Assembly: GCF_016056375.1 (NCBI RefSeq)
Contig: NZ_JAEDAE010000016.1
Coordinates: 1 to 42,454, forward strand
Direction: 5' to 3'
DNA: 42,454 nucleotides
Source of the DNA: Hymenobacter negativus
Lineage (GTDB): Bacteria; Bacteroidota; Bacteroidia; Cytophagales; Hymenobacteraceae
The notes beneath the pieces were generated by a model. The model had not been told where the DNA came from. It searched no databases and worked only from the letters and a program-made list of their open reading frames with translations. The translations under genes were made by a program, and so were the position numbers. Shown here piece by piece: positions 29,580-37,780 of this stretch. Positions within the stretch are counted from its first letter, which is position 1. Each line of letters begins with the position of its first letter.

Positions 29580-29625
29580 AAGAGCGGCCTGAAGGCCTGC
29601 GAATGGTAATCAGAACACAAAAGAA

Positions 29626-29725
29626 CGTCATGCCGAGCGCAGCCGAGGCATCTCACGTGCAGAAGTAATCCAATTGAAGGAATTACTACCACACGCGAGA
29701 TGCCTCGGCTGCGCTCGGCATGATG
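29626..29725. repeat. REP-like long hairpin
   Basis: A perfect 26-bp inverted repeat (29629-29654 with 29697-29722; core CATGCCGAGCGCAGCCGAGG) encloses a second, weaker stem with AGTAAT / ATTACT. The whole 100 bases can fold into one long hairpin. It shares the GTCATGC.GAGCGCAG outline with 17837-17864. Confidence 0.88.
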
Positions 29726-29732
29726 GGCAATG

Positions 29733-29806
29733 TAGCGCGGACTCTGCGAGTCCGCGCATGAGCGAGCTTCCGTTCACGAATGCGCGGACTCGCAGAGTCC
29801 ACGCTA
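29733..29806. repeat. Paired palindromes, third dispersed family
   Basis: TAGCGCGGACTCTGCGAGTC.. (29733-29759) is an almost perfect inverted copy of 29780-29806. Each 27-base arm also contains its own hairpin (GGACTC-TGC-GAGTCC), so the element can switch between one long stem and two short ones. It is followed by a doubled GTAGCGTG (minus strand), the first copy of which contains the TAG stop of the PIG-L gene. Confidence 0.85.
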
Positions 29807-29813
29807 CTACACG

Positions 29814-32435
29814 CTACTGCGCCGGCTCCTTCCCGTAGGAAATCATGTTCGTAATAAGCCGATACGCGCCGGGCACGCCGGCTGGCAGCTCCCGAAACAG
29901 CGACAGACCCGTGTAGATGTAGTGCCCCTTGCCATAATCTGTCACCAGAATGGCGCTTTCCTTGGCCGGCTCGCCGGGGTCGCTGCTGGAAATAACGGTC
30001 TGGTATTTCGGGTCCCATTTCGAGGGATAATAGAGACCCTGCTCCTGCACCCAGCCCCGGAAATCCTGCTCGGTGATTTTGTTGGGCGCGGCCAGTAGCG
30101 GGTGCTTCGAGAGGGTCACGGGGGCATCTTCCACGGTCACGCGGTCGGTGCTGAGCGTCATCGGGTAGGGGCCGATTTCGGGCATGACGGTGCCGCGGTT
30201 CACCACGTATTGCACCACCACATTGCCGCCCTGCTCGATGTATTTGAGGATTTCGGGCTGCTGGGTTTTGAGGCGGTCGACGGTATTATAGGCGCGGATG
30301 CCGACAACCAGGGCGTCGTATTGCTTGAGGCGGGCGGCGGTGAGGTCTTTGGGTTCGAGCAGCGTGACGTTGTAGCCCACCTGGCGCAGGGCCTCGGGCA
30401 CTTCGTCGCCGGCGCCCATGAGGTAGGCCACGTTCTGGCCGCGCTTGCGCAGCTCCAGCTTCACGAGCGGGGCCACAGCTTCGGGAAACAGCGTTTGGGT
30501 GGGGATGTGGGGGTATTGGATGGTCTGGATGCCGCGGCTGTAGGCCTGGCCATCCACGGTGGCCACGGCGCGCAGCTCCGTTTTGCCGGGGGCGGCGCCG
30601 GGGCCGGGCTGCACGCGGAACTCCACGGTTTGCTCGGCGTCTTTGGTGGCGAGGGCGAAGGACTGGCTGGCGGGGGTACTGGTCCAGCCGGCGGGCAGAG
30701 TGAGGGCCAGCGTGCCGGCCACCCCGGCGCGGCCGGCTTTGAGCGTTACGGGCACGGTCTTGGGCTGGGCATCGGCGAAGACGTAGGCGCGGGCGGCGGG
30801 CAGGTTCACGGCCACGGGCGGCACCACGGCCAGCGGTTGGTACAGTTCGCCGAGCACCGGGTCGGTGTGCTTGTATTGGACGGGGACTTCGTAACTGAAA
30901 GTGTGCCCTGCGATACTTCCATTAAAGTAAAAACGCGTTAGCGCTGCATTTTCGGGCTTACCTCTTACCTGATGAAAATAGATTGGCATGAAATTCAGCT
31001 TTTTGAACTGCGCTAGTTCTTCCGGGAAAGCGTTGGCAATTTCAGGCACCATATACATTCCCACCGACGGCCGTTCAAGCAGCCAATAGGGCTGTGTGGT
31101 GCCTTGCACAGATACGGTCGTAGACTTTGAAGCATCAGCAGCCGAAATATTGGCTACCATGTTTTTGGTCAAAGTCAAATTGGGTTTCAAGATTGCGCCC
31201 TTCTCCTCATAGGAGCGGATTTCGCTTAACACTACGGGCAAATCCGTGCGGCTCAACGCTTCAATTTTAACGGAAATTTCACTGCCTTGCGTTGCTGTTG
31301 AGGAGCTAGCAGTAGCTTCAAAAACCAGCCCGGCACAAGCAGCCACCAGCTTGTCTATTTCTTCTCGTTTTTCACCGAGCCAGAACCCTGAGTAATGAGC
31401 ATCATCTAATTTTAACGCAATTGCTTTTCGCGCGTCAAGTGCATCCCGCACTTTCAGCAGCCCCGCCACGCTGGCGCTGGGGTTGCTCGCATCATACTTG
31501 CGAATCACCTCCTCGATGAGCTTGCCCACGGCTGCGCCGCCGGGCACCCGGTTCCAGGTCTGGTCCACGCCCTCGAATAAGTCCTTAGCCGCCTTCTCCC
31601 CTTTCACGGGCTGGAAATACTCCAGCGCCTCGCCCCGCTGGGCGGCCGAGCCGAAGCCCTGGCTGCGGTGGTTGCTGCGGCTGCGGGCCGCGATTTCGCC
31701 GTACGACTGCCCAAGCAGGGGGTTGTAGCCGCCGGCATCGAGCTTTAGATACGCGTCCATGTTTTCGCCGGGCTTCACGAAGAAGCTGCCGGTGTTCCAG
31801 AGCAGGCGCTTGGGCTGCCAGGGCTGCACGTATTGCAATTGCTCGGGGAAGCGCTTGGGGTCGCCGGCGGCGTCGAAGGCTTCGGCGGCGAGGATGGCGC
31901 TGGCCTGGTGGTGGCCGTGGCCGGCGCGGGCGTCGGGCGGGAAGCGGGTGATGAGTACATCGGGCCGGCGCTGGCGGATAACCCACACCATGTCGGCGAG
32001 CACCTGCTCCTTGTCCCAGATTTTGAAGGTTTCGTCGGAGGTTTTCGAGAAGCCGAAGTCGTTGGCGCGGGTGAAAAACTGCCGGCCGCCGTCGAGGCGC
32101 CGGGCCGCCAGCAGCTCCTGCGTGCGAATCACGCCGAGGCCCTCGCGCAGCTCGGGGCCGATGAGGTTCTGGCCGCCGTCGCCGCGGGTGCAGCTCAGGT
32201 AGCTGGTTTCGAGCAGGCGCTCGTTGGCCATGTAGGCGATGAGGCGGGTGTTTTCGTCGTCGGGGTGGGCGGCGATGTACATCACCGAGCCCAGCACGTT
32301 GAGCTTCTTGAGGCCCAGCAGGATTTCGGAAGAAGTGTAGGTTTTGGGCGTCTGCGCTTTGCTTTCAGTTAGCAGTGAACAGTTGACAGTGAGCAGTAGC
32401 AGGGCCGCGGCGAGCGGGCGGAGGGAGCGAATCAT
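29814..32435 (-). CDS. PIG-L family deacetylase, large secreted form
   Basis: Exported protein of 873 residues. After a signal peptide (residues 1-27), residues about 50-280 are a PIG-L/LmbE domain, a zinc-dependent N-acetylglucosamine deacetylase fold: IAAHPDDEN (His57, Asp59-Asp60) and AGHGHHQAS are the metal motifs, and CTRGDGGQNLIG is typical. The middle (about 300-560) is helical then beta-rich; about 590-680 is an immunoglobulin-like, Ala/Pro-rich region; residues about 690-870 look like a glutamine-amidotransferase-like domain (VAYLMGAGDEVPEALRQVGY; DALVVGIRAYNTV). This layout is a known long form in Bacteroidota. Bases 30890-31450 are clearly poorer in GC than both sides. The ATG at 32435 opens the signal peptide. 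Substrate is unknown. Confidence 0.9.
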   Translation of the reverse strand: MIRSLRPLAAALLLLTVNCSLLTESKAQTPKTYTSSEILLGLKKLNVLGSVMYIAAHPDDENTRLIAYMANERLLETSYLSCTRGDGGQNLIGPELREGLGVIRTQELLAARRLDGGRQFFTRANDFGFSKTSDETFKIWDKEQVLADMVWVIRQRRPDVLITRFPPDARAGHGHHQASAILAAEAFDAAGDPKRFPEQLQYVQPWQPKRLLWNTGSFFVKPGENMDAYLKLDAGGYNPLLGQSYGEIAARSRSNHRSQGFGSAAQRGEALEYFQPVKGEKAAKDLFEGVDQTWNRVPGGAAVGKLIEEVIRKYDASNPSASVAGLLKVRDALDARKAIALKLDDAHYSGFWLGEKREEIDKLVAACAGLVFEATASSSTATQGSEISVKIEALSRTDLPVVLSEIRSYEEKGAILKPNLTLTKNMVANISAADASKSTTVSVQGTTQPYWLLERPSVGMYMVPEIANAFPEELAQFKKLNFMPIYFHQVRGKPENAALTRFYFNGSIAGHTFSYEVPVQYKHTDPVLGELYQPLAVVPPVAVNLPAARAYVFADAQPKTVPVTLKAGRAGVAGTLALTLPAGWTSTPASQSFALATKDAEQTVEFRVQPGPGAAPGKTELRAVATVDGQAYSRGIQTIQYPHIPTQTLFPEAVAPLVKLELRKRGQNVAYLMGAGDEVPEALRQVGYNVTLLEPKDLTAARLKQYDALVVGIRAYNTVDRLKTQQPEILKYIEQGGNVVVQYVVNRGTVMPEIGPYPMTLSTDRVTVEDAPVTLSKHPLLAAPNKITEQDFRGWVQEQGLYYPSKWDPKYQTVISSSDPGEPAKESAILVTDYGKGHYIYTGLSLFRELPAGVPGAYRLITNMISYGKEPAQ

Positions 32436-32485
32436 GCGCGGGAAACCGAATTGAGGGCGTGAAGTTATCGGGTGGGCGTCGTTGC

Positions 32486-32516
32486 CCGGTCCGACCGCCC
32501 CAGGCGGTCGGACCGG
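32486..32516. repeat. Perfect 14-bp hairpin
   Basis: CCGGTCCGACCGCC / GGCGGTCGGACCGG with loop CCA. The core CGGTCGGACC is repeated at 32567-32576, just inside the spacer before the DUF3667 stop. No T-tract on either side, so a terminator is unlikely; it may be a repeat or a processing site. Confidence 0.7.
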
Positions 32517-32595
32517 TTGAAGCAAAAACGAGATAAAAGGCCCCCTACGCTTCACCCCGCGGCGACCGGTCGGACCCCGACCGGGTGGTTCTGCC

Positions 32596-33390
32596 TCAGC
32601 CGTGGAACACGTAGAGGTTGAAGGCCGCGTAGTTGGCCCCAAAATTCAGCAGGCCAGCTAACAGCCCCACCAGCAGGGCACGGCCCAGCGCCTCCGACAC
32701 AGGCAAGCCCAGTCCACGCCGCCCAATCAGCAATAAGTACAGCGCCGTTAAGAAGCCTTGCAGCAGGGCCGTGCTCAGGCCCGGCTGGTGCACGCCCAGC
32801 AGCCGCACCGTGGGCAGCGCCAGCAATAGCAGCAGCTGGAAGGCGCAGCCCACTACCACCTGCACCAGCACGGCCACGGCGTAGTTGAGGCCGGCGCGGC
32901 GGCGGTAGGCGGCCCACGTCAGCAGGGCCTGCACCGGCAGCAGGGCCAGCCAATACACGTTGAAAAACGCCCCGATGGTGTGGAAATACTGTTCGACGCG
33001 CAGCAGCTGGGCCGGCGTAAGGGGCTTGAGGCGCTGCATGGCGGCAGCCACGCTCGCACCCACGCCTTCGTAATAATGCAGCTTCACGCCCAGCAGCGTG
33101 ACGAAGCCCACCAACAGCAGCAGAAACTGGAAGGGGTTGAAGTGGCGCTTGCGGCGGCCGGCCAGGTAGTCGGCCACCAGCTGGCCGGGGCGGAATAGCA
33201 CCTGCGGAATGAAGGCAAATATGCCCTTGTCGGCGTGGGTGAACACGTGCAGCACCTCGTGCAGCACGTGCGCCGTGCTGAGGCGGTGGGCCGGGGCCTG
33301 GCCGCATTGGGGGCAGAAGCAGCCGGGCGGCGGCAGGACGTGGCCGCAGTTGAGGCAGGCGGCAGCGTGCGCGGAGGAAGCATCGGACAT
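32596..33390 (-). CDS. DUF3667 membrane protein with zinc ribbon
   Basis: Integral membrane protein of 264 residues. The N-terminal cytoplasmic part is a zinc ribbon: Cys-x2-Cys-Gly (CLNCGH) and Cys-x2-Cys-Gly (CPQCGQ), 15 residues apart. Then comes the family-typical HVLHEVLHVFTHADKGIFA, RPGQLVADYLAGRRKRHFNP (here broken only by normal variation), and four or more hydrophobic helices (FQFLLLLVGFVTLLGV; YWLALLPVQALLTWAAY; LVQVVVGCAFQLLLLLALP; FLTALYLLLIG). This matches DUF3667, a Bacteroidota family of unknown function. The ATG at 33390 lies four bases from its -7 box, so a leaderless transcript is likely. It is divergent from the S8 peptidase gene. Confidence 0.92.
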   Translation of the reverse strand: MSDASSAHAAACLNCGHVLPPPGCFCPQCGQAPAHRLSTAHVLHEVLHVFTHADKGIFAFIPQVLFRPGQLVADYLAGRRKRHFNPFQFLLLLVGFVTLLGVKLHYYEGVGASVAAAMQRLKPLTPAQLLRVEQYFHTIGAFFNVYWLALLPVQALLTWAAYRRRAGLNYAVAVLVQVVVGCAFQLLLLLALPTVRLLGVHQPGLSTALLQGFLTALYLLLIGRRGLGLPVSEALGRALLVGLLAGLLNFGANYAAFNLYVFHG

Positions 33391-33394
33391 GGCC

Positions 33395-33424
33395 GCAAGA
33401 TATGGGACGGCCGGGGCGGCGCAA
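33395..33424 (-). promoter_or_regulatory. Promoter of DUF3667 gene (TTG-N19-TATCTTGC)
   Basis: On the minus strand TTG (33424-33422) is followed after 19 bases by TATCTTGC (33402-33395), which keeps TAnnTT of the -7 box. It ends four bases before the ATG, as in clpS. Confidence 0.5.
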
Positions 33425-33528
33425 CATCGGGGCGGGCAGCCGCGTCTTTGGCTCGGCTGAACTTCATTTGTGTGAAAATCGGTTTACCACCCACACCGGC
33501 TGCCGTATGGCGGCCCCATCCTTAGTTT

Positions 33529-35184
33529 ATGACGATTCCTTCCTTCCGCCGCTGGACGTTTTCGGCGGCTTTGCTGGCCTTGCCGGTGCTCGCCCAGGCT
33601 CAATCGGTGAATGCCCCTTCCACGGCTCCCGTTACTCCGGCCGGCGACCAAAGCGCCGCCCAGTGGTACCTCAAAGACCCGCAGCTCGACAACGTGCCCG
33701 GCGTGGGCGCCAACCGCGCTTACTCGGAAATCCTGAAAAACCTGGTGCCGACGCCCGTCATCGTGGCCGTCATTGACTCGGGCATCGATACGGCCCACGT
33801 CGACCTCAAGCCGGTGCTGTGGGTGAACCGGGGCGAAATCCCCGGCAACGGCATCGACGACGACAAGAACGGCTACATCGACGACGTGCACGGCTGGAAC
33901 TTCCTCGGCGCGCCCGACGGCCGCAACGTGAACGCCGAGACCCTGGAAATGACGCGCATCGTGGCTGCCGGCCGCAAGCGCTTCAAAGGCTTCACGGCCA
34001 AAACCGTGAAGCCGGCCGACAAGGCCGCTTACCTGCTTTACCAGAAGGCCGAGCAAGCCTACTCCGCCCGCCTCAAGGAGGAAACCGAGCGCAACAAGCA
34101 GGTAGAGGAGATGAGCGGCCCGCTAAACATGATGGTGGCCAACATGAAACAGGCCCTCGGCACCGACAAGCTGGACACCACGGCCCTCAAAAACGCCAAC
34201 CCCGACGACCCCAACCTGAAACGCGCCGTGGCCGGCATGCTCGACATGATGCGCCAGACCGGGGCCGGCGACGCCGATGCCCTGCTAAAAGAGCTGAACG
34301 ACGGCGTGAAGCAGGAGCGCAGCATGCTGGACAACTCGCTGAATCTGAATTTCAACCCCCGGGCCGACATCATCAAGGACAACCCCGAGGACGTGAGCCA
34401 GCGCTTCTACGGCAACAACGACCTCCATGGCCCCGACCCCATGCACGGCACCCACGTCTCGGGTATCATCGCGGCGGTTCGCACCAATAACCTTGGCATT
34501 CAGGGCCTCGCCCCCGACCCCGTGCGCATCATGATGGTACGCGCCGTACCCGACGGCGACGAGCGCGACAAGGATATTGCCAACGCCATCCGCTACGCCG
34601 TGGACAACGGCGCGCAGATTATCAACATGAGCTTCGGCAAGGAATTCTCGCCCCAGCGCCCGGCCGTGGAAGTCGCCTATAAGTACGCCGCCCAGAAAGG
34701 TGTGCTGCTGGTGCACGCCGCCGGCAACGAAAACCACAACCTCGACGTGGCCGACAACTACCCGGCCTCGTTCTACATGAACAACACCCCCATCCCGAAC
34801 CTGCTGACGGTGGGCGCCTCTGGCCCGAAGGACAACGTGAACCTGACCGCCGACTTCTCAAACTACAGCAAGAAGGGCGTGGACGTGTTTGCGCCCGGCG
34901 TGGGCATCTACAGCACGCTGCCCGGCAGCACCTACGGCAACGAAAGCGGCACCAGCATGGCCTCGCCCGTGACGGCCGGCGTGGCGGCAGTGCTGAAATC
35001 CTACTTCCCCAAGCTCACCGCCACGGATTTGAAGCGCATCATCATGCAGTCGGCCCAGGTGCACCACACCAAAGTGCAGGTACCCGGCACCGACAAGCAG
35101 GCCGATTTCTCGACCCTGTCCGTAACCGGCGGCGTGGTGGATATGTACGAGGCCGTGAAGCTGGCGCAAAAGGCGTCGCTGTAA
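33529..35184 (+). CDS. S8 family serine peptidase with large insertion
   Basis: Secreted subtilisin-like protease of 551 residues. A signal peptide (residues 1-25, ending LAQAQ) is followed by the catalytic domain. The triad is complete: Asp83 (VIVAVIDSGIDT), His306 (HGTHVSGI) and Ser476 (SGTSMASP); the oxyanion Asn is in HAAGNENHN. Between Asp and His stand 222 residues instead of the few tens usual in subtilisins; this insert is charged and helical (KAAYLLYQKAEQAYSARLKE; ERNKQVEEMSGPLNMMVANM) and may act as a built-in propeptide, inhibitor or docking arm. No T9SS sorting domain is seen at the C-terminus (VKLAQKASL). It is divergent from the DUF3667 gene. Confidence 0.93.
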   Translation: MTIPSFRRWTFSAALLALPVLAQAQSVNAPSTAPVTPAGDQSAAQWYLKDPQLDNVPGVGANRAYSEILKNLVPTPVIVAVIDSGIDTAHVDLKPVLWVNRGEIPGNGIDDDKNGYIDDVHGWNFLGAPDGRNVNAETLEMTRIVAAGRKRFKGFTAKTVKPADKAAYLLYQKAEQAYSARLKEETERNKQVEEMSGPLNMMVANMKQALGTDKLDTTALKNANPDDPNLKRAVAGMLDMMRQTGAGDADALLKELNDGVKQERSMLDNSLNLNFNPRADIIKDNPEDVSQRFYGNNDLHGPDPMHGTHVSGIIAAVRTNNLGIQGLAPDPVRIMMVRAVPDGDERDKDIANAIRYAVDNGAQIINMSFGKEFSPQRPAVEVAYKYAAQKGVLLVHAAGNENHNLDVADNYPASFYMNNTPIPNLLTVGASGPKDNVNLTADFSNYSKKGVDVFAPGVGIYSTLPGSTYGNESGTSMASPVTAGVAAVLKSYFPKLTATDLKRIIMQSAQVHHTKVQVPGTDKQADFSTLSVTGGVVDMYEAVKLAQKASL

Positions 35185-35194
35185 GCTCACGACA

Positions 35195-35267
35195 CTCCCC
35201 TTCTTATGGAAGAGGGGAGCCTGATTAAACAAAAAGCCCCGGCACAATTATGAGCTGGGGCTTTTTG
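35195..35267. terminator. Two-hairpin terminator, dispersed repeat copy 2
   Basis: A first imperfect hairpin (35195-35219, CTCCCCTTC / GAAGAGGGGAG) and a second CAAAAAGCCCCGGC / GCTGGGGCTTTTTG (35230-35243 with 35254-35267). It has the same order and the same linker GAAGAGGGGAGCCTGAT as 26305-26380, and likewise lies between convergent genes. Confidence 0.87.
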
Positions 35268-35296
35268 TTGGGAATCAGACCGTTTACACAATTGGT

Positions 35297-36493
35297 TTAT
35301 TCCACCACCAGGGGCTGCGTAGCGCTGCCGTTGCGCACCACGTACATACCCGCCAGCAGGTGGCTGATGTCGAGCGGAATACCCGCCGAAACCCGAGCCG
35401 TCAGGCAAACCCGGCCGGCCAGGTCGTACACCTCCACGGATGCGGCCGGGTTGGGTGGGGTCATAGTCAGGGCAGCGTGTGCGGGATTAGGATAAATGCC
35501 CATAGTATTTTGCTGGCTGCTGCGCGTGCCCGTGCCCGTGCCGCTGAGAGCATAAACTTGGAACAAGGAGCCGAATTGGTTGACCAAAAAGACATAATTA
35601 CCGGATGCAGCAATTGCCGTTGCACTCGCACTAGCTGCTGTGGTGGCCTGCAGCACCGGGGCCGAAGCTTGGCTGATAGCAAAGGCCTTCATCGGCAGGT
35701 TATTAGAACCCATTCCGCTGTAGGATTCGCATGTATAGGCAGTAGTACCGGTCATTGCCAGCAAACCATAACCCGAAGCGAGGGGGGCCGTGCCCAGCAG
35801 CACGGGGTTTAGCGGGGAACTCACGTCATAGCTGTAGAGTGAGCCATACAATCCGCAGGCGCGGTTGCCATTCACGACGTTAATAGGCCCGTTGACGACC
35901 CGAACTCGAACTGGTGCGGCCGGATTACTCAAATCGTACACGGTGGTTGTCCCATAGAAGTTGAGATACAGCGCGGTTCCATTCAAAACTACGGCCGTAG
36001 CGCTGGCGGTGAAGGAGCTCAACTGATTAAGCAAACTATCAAAAACCCTCACGGTACCGCCAATGGTGCTCGCCGCGCACACCAACGAACGGCTGGCACC
36101 AATATAAATGGGCGGTTCGCCGAATAATACAACACGGCCGGCAGCTGGAGTTGCCGGATTGCTCACATACAGCGCCGTGAGGTAGCTGGTAGTAACCTGT
36201 CCCAACCCAAATCCCAGAATGTAGGCCATTGTATCGGCCGCCGCCAAGGCACGGGGCCGAATGGCCGAACATGAGCCCAAGAGCACCGGAGCCAAGGGGT
36301 TGGCGATGCTGTAAACCTGTAAAGTGCCGCCACCAAAATCTGATACATAGGCTTTGGTTCCACTAATGGAAATGCCGTTGGGTATCCCGGTTACGGTAGT
36401 ATTCGTGACACGGGTAAGGGTCTGAGCCGGGGCAGAAGCCGTAGCAGTGAGCAAGACCAAGCCAGCAGAGAGGATAAGTAAGGGTAAACGCAT
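35297..36493 (-). CDS. Secreted LVIVD/beta-propeller-like protein with T9SS sorting domain
   Basis: Exported protein of 398 residues. Residues 1-23 are a signal peptide. Residues about 30-325 consist of repeats of about 40-45 residues with the pattern xxAYVSDFGGGTLQVYSIANPLAPVLLGS, i.e. LVIVD-type or propeller blades: ALYVSNPATPAAGRV, TTVYDLSNPAAPVRVRVV, SYDVSSPLNPVLLG. The C-terminal 70 residues are a type A T9SS sorting domain (MGIYPNPAHAALTMTPPN, EVYDLAGRVCL, LDISHLLAGMYVVR), so the protein should be exported by the type IX system and anchored or released at the surface. Function unknown; propellers often bind proteins or sugars. Base composition is a little less GC-rich than in its neighbours. 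Confidence 0.87.
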   Translation of the reverse strand: MRLPLLILSAGLVLLTATASAPAQTLTRVTNTTVTGIPNGISISGTKAYVSDFGGGTLQVYSIANPLAPVLLGSCSAIRPRALAAADTMAYILGFGLGQVTTSYLTALYVSNPATPAAGRVVLFGEPPIYIGASRSLVCAASTIGGTVRVFDSLLNQLSSFTASATAVVLNGTALYLNFYGTTTVYDLSNPAAPVRVRVVNGPINVVNGNRACGLYGSLYSYDVSSPLNPVLLGTAPLASGYGLLAMTGTTAYTCESYSGMGSNNLPMKAFAISQASAPVLQATTAASASATAIAASGNYVFLVNQFGSLFQVYALSGTGTGTRSSQQNTMGIYPNPAHAALTMTPPNPAASVEVYDLAGRVCLTARVSAGIPLDISHLLAGMYVVRNGSATQPLVVE

Positions 36494-36552
36494 GTCTTGA
36501 AAGGAAATAATGACAAATGATTAGGTGAAAGGCTTTACCTCAATACCCTCAG

Positions 36553-36584
36553 AAACGGTTTTATCGATAGCACAAAAACCGTTT
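36553..36584. promoter_or_regulatory. Hairpin in AT-rich upstream region
   Basis: AAACGGTTTT / AAAACCGTTT, 10-bp arms with a 12-base loop, 60 bases before the propeller-protein ATG in a 203-base AT-rich spacer. It could be an operator or a leader hairpin. I see no clear promoter box in this spacer. Confidence 0.45.
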
Positions 36585-36696
36585 TCACTCATTCGAAATT
36601 AATATATTCCTAACATTAATTCATTCAAGTCCCTATCCTTTCACTAATCAGTATTCGCTGATGTTAGGAGCCCCAATACACCCTAATACACCATCC

Positions 36697-37506
36697 CTAC
36701 CCCACATCCACTCCCTTTTCCTCTTTCCGAAAGTGGTTCAGCACCAATTTATCACTCAGGCCGGGCAGCCATTTATTGAGGAACACCACCAGCTTGCCCT
36801 GGCCGGTGAGCACGATGGTGCGCCTGCGCTGCTGCACAGCTTTCAGGATTTCGTCGGCCACGGCTTCGCTGCTCATCATGGCGCCTTCGTCGCGCGGCGA
36901 CTCGCCCTGCGAGGAGCCGTCGGCGGCCAGGGCCGTGTTGCGAATGTTGGAGGCCGTGAAGCCGGGGGCGGCCGTGAGCACGTTCACGCCCTGGTCGAGC
37001 AGCTCCGTGCGCAGCGCTTCGAGGAAGCCGTTCATGGCAAACTTGGAGGCCGAGTAGCCCGTGCGGCCCGGCAAACCGCGGTAGCCCGCAATGCTGCTGA
37101 TGCCCACGATGGTGCCCTTGCGCTGCAGCAAATGCGGCAGCGCAAACTTGGTGGTGAAGACGGTACCGAAGAAGTTGGTCTGCATCAGCCGCTTGATAAC
37201 CTCCAGGTCGGCATCCTGAAAGCGGGCGCGCATGCTGATGCCGGCATTGTTGAGCAGCACGTCGAGCCCACCGAAGCGGGCCACGGTTTCCTGCACGGCG
37301 CGCTCGGCGGCGGCTTCGTCGCCCACATCGGCGCGGATGGTAAGGTGGGCCACGCCGGCGGCGGCCAGCGCGGCGGCCGTGTCGGCCAGTTTAACTTCGT
37401 CGCGCCCGGTGATGGCCACCTGGTAGCCGGCCCGGCCGAAAGCCAGCGCACAAGCCCGGCCAATGCCCGACGTGCCGCCGGTGATGAGAACAGTGGGAGT
37501 TGGCAT
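36697..37506 (-). CDS. SDR family oxidoreductase
   Basis: Classical short-chain dehydrogenase/reductase of 269 residues. NAD(P)-binding motif TGGTSGIG (residues 9-16), NNAG (86-89), the catalytic Ser in GISSIAG (about 138) and Tyr151-x3-Lys155 in YSASK are all intact. ITGRDEVKL after the second strand suggests NADP preference (Arg at the end of the strand). The C-terminal part LTGQGKLVVFLNKWLPGLSD is hydrophobic, like that of membrane-associated SDRs acting on lipids or steroids. Substrate unknown. It is divergent from the GEVED adhesin gene and has a -7 box about 55 bases upstream. Confidence 0.93.
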   Translation of the reverse strand: MPTPTVLITGGTSGIGRACALAFGRAGYQVAITGRDEVKLADTAAALAAAGVAHLTIRADVGDEAAAERAVQETVARFGGLDVLLNNAGISMRARFQDADLEVIKRLMQTNFFGTVFTTKFALPHLLQRKGTIVGISSIAGYRGLPGRTGYSASKFAMNGFLEALRTELLDQGVNVLTAAPGFTASNIRNTALAADGSSQGESPRDEGAMMSSEAVADEILKAVQQRRRTIVLTGQGKLVVFLNKWLPGLSDKLVLNHFRKEEKGVDVG

Positions 37507-37561
37507 GAGTTAAAATAATGCCCCAGGCGGGCCGGGGAGAAAGATGGACGAATAATCCCGG

Positions 37562-37569
37562 CAAACTTA
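37562..37569 (-). promoter_or_regulatory. -7 element of the SDR gene
   Basis: TAAGTTTG on the minus strand matches TAnnTTTG exactly, about 55 bases before the ATG. No -33 TTG at the right spacing. The rest of the 274-base divergent spacer shows no further clear element apart from TACATTTA (near 37738), a one-mismatch box towards the GEVED gene. Confidence 0.45.
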
Positions 37570-37780
37570 CGGCGGGGTGGTGCGATTTTTGCGCGGTCTG
37601 ATTAAACCTCCTCCGTGGGTTACGGTCAGCTACTTGCCGGCCGCGCGGCGGCGGGTGTTGAGCGAGCCCGCGGGCGGGGTGGCCGACGCAAAATGGATAA
37701 TGGCCGATTGGGGCAGAATCATCCCCGCTTTCTGCTTACATTTATCCGTTGAATTCAATTGCTTTCTTTCAAAGTACCGT

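Noticed and set aside
17820..29813. Palindromic repeats considered as a CRISPR array
   Set aside because: The repeats are dispersed, of several families, and not regularly spaced with unique spacers; no cas gene is present.
32486..32516. Terminator for the gene upstream or downstream
   Set aside because: A perfect stem but no T-tract on either strand, and it lies upstream of the PIG-L start codon, so it is listed only as a hairpin.
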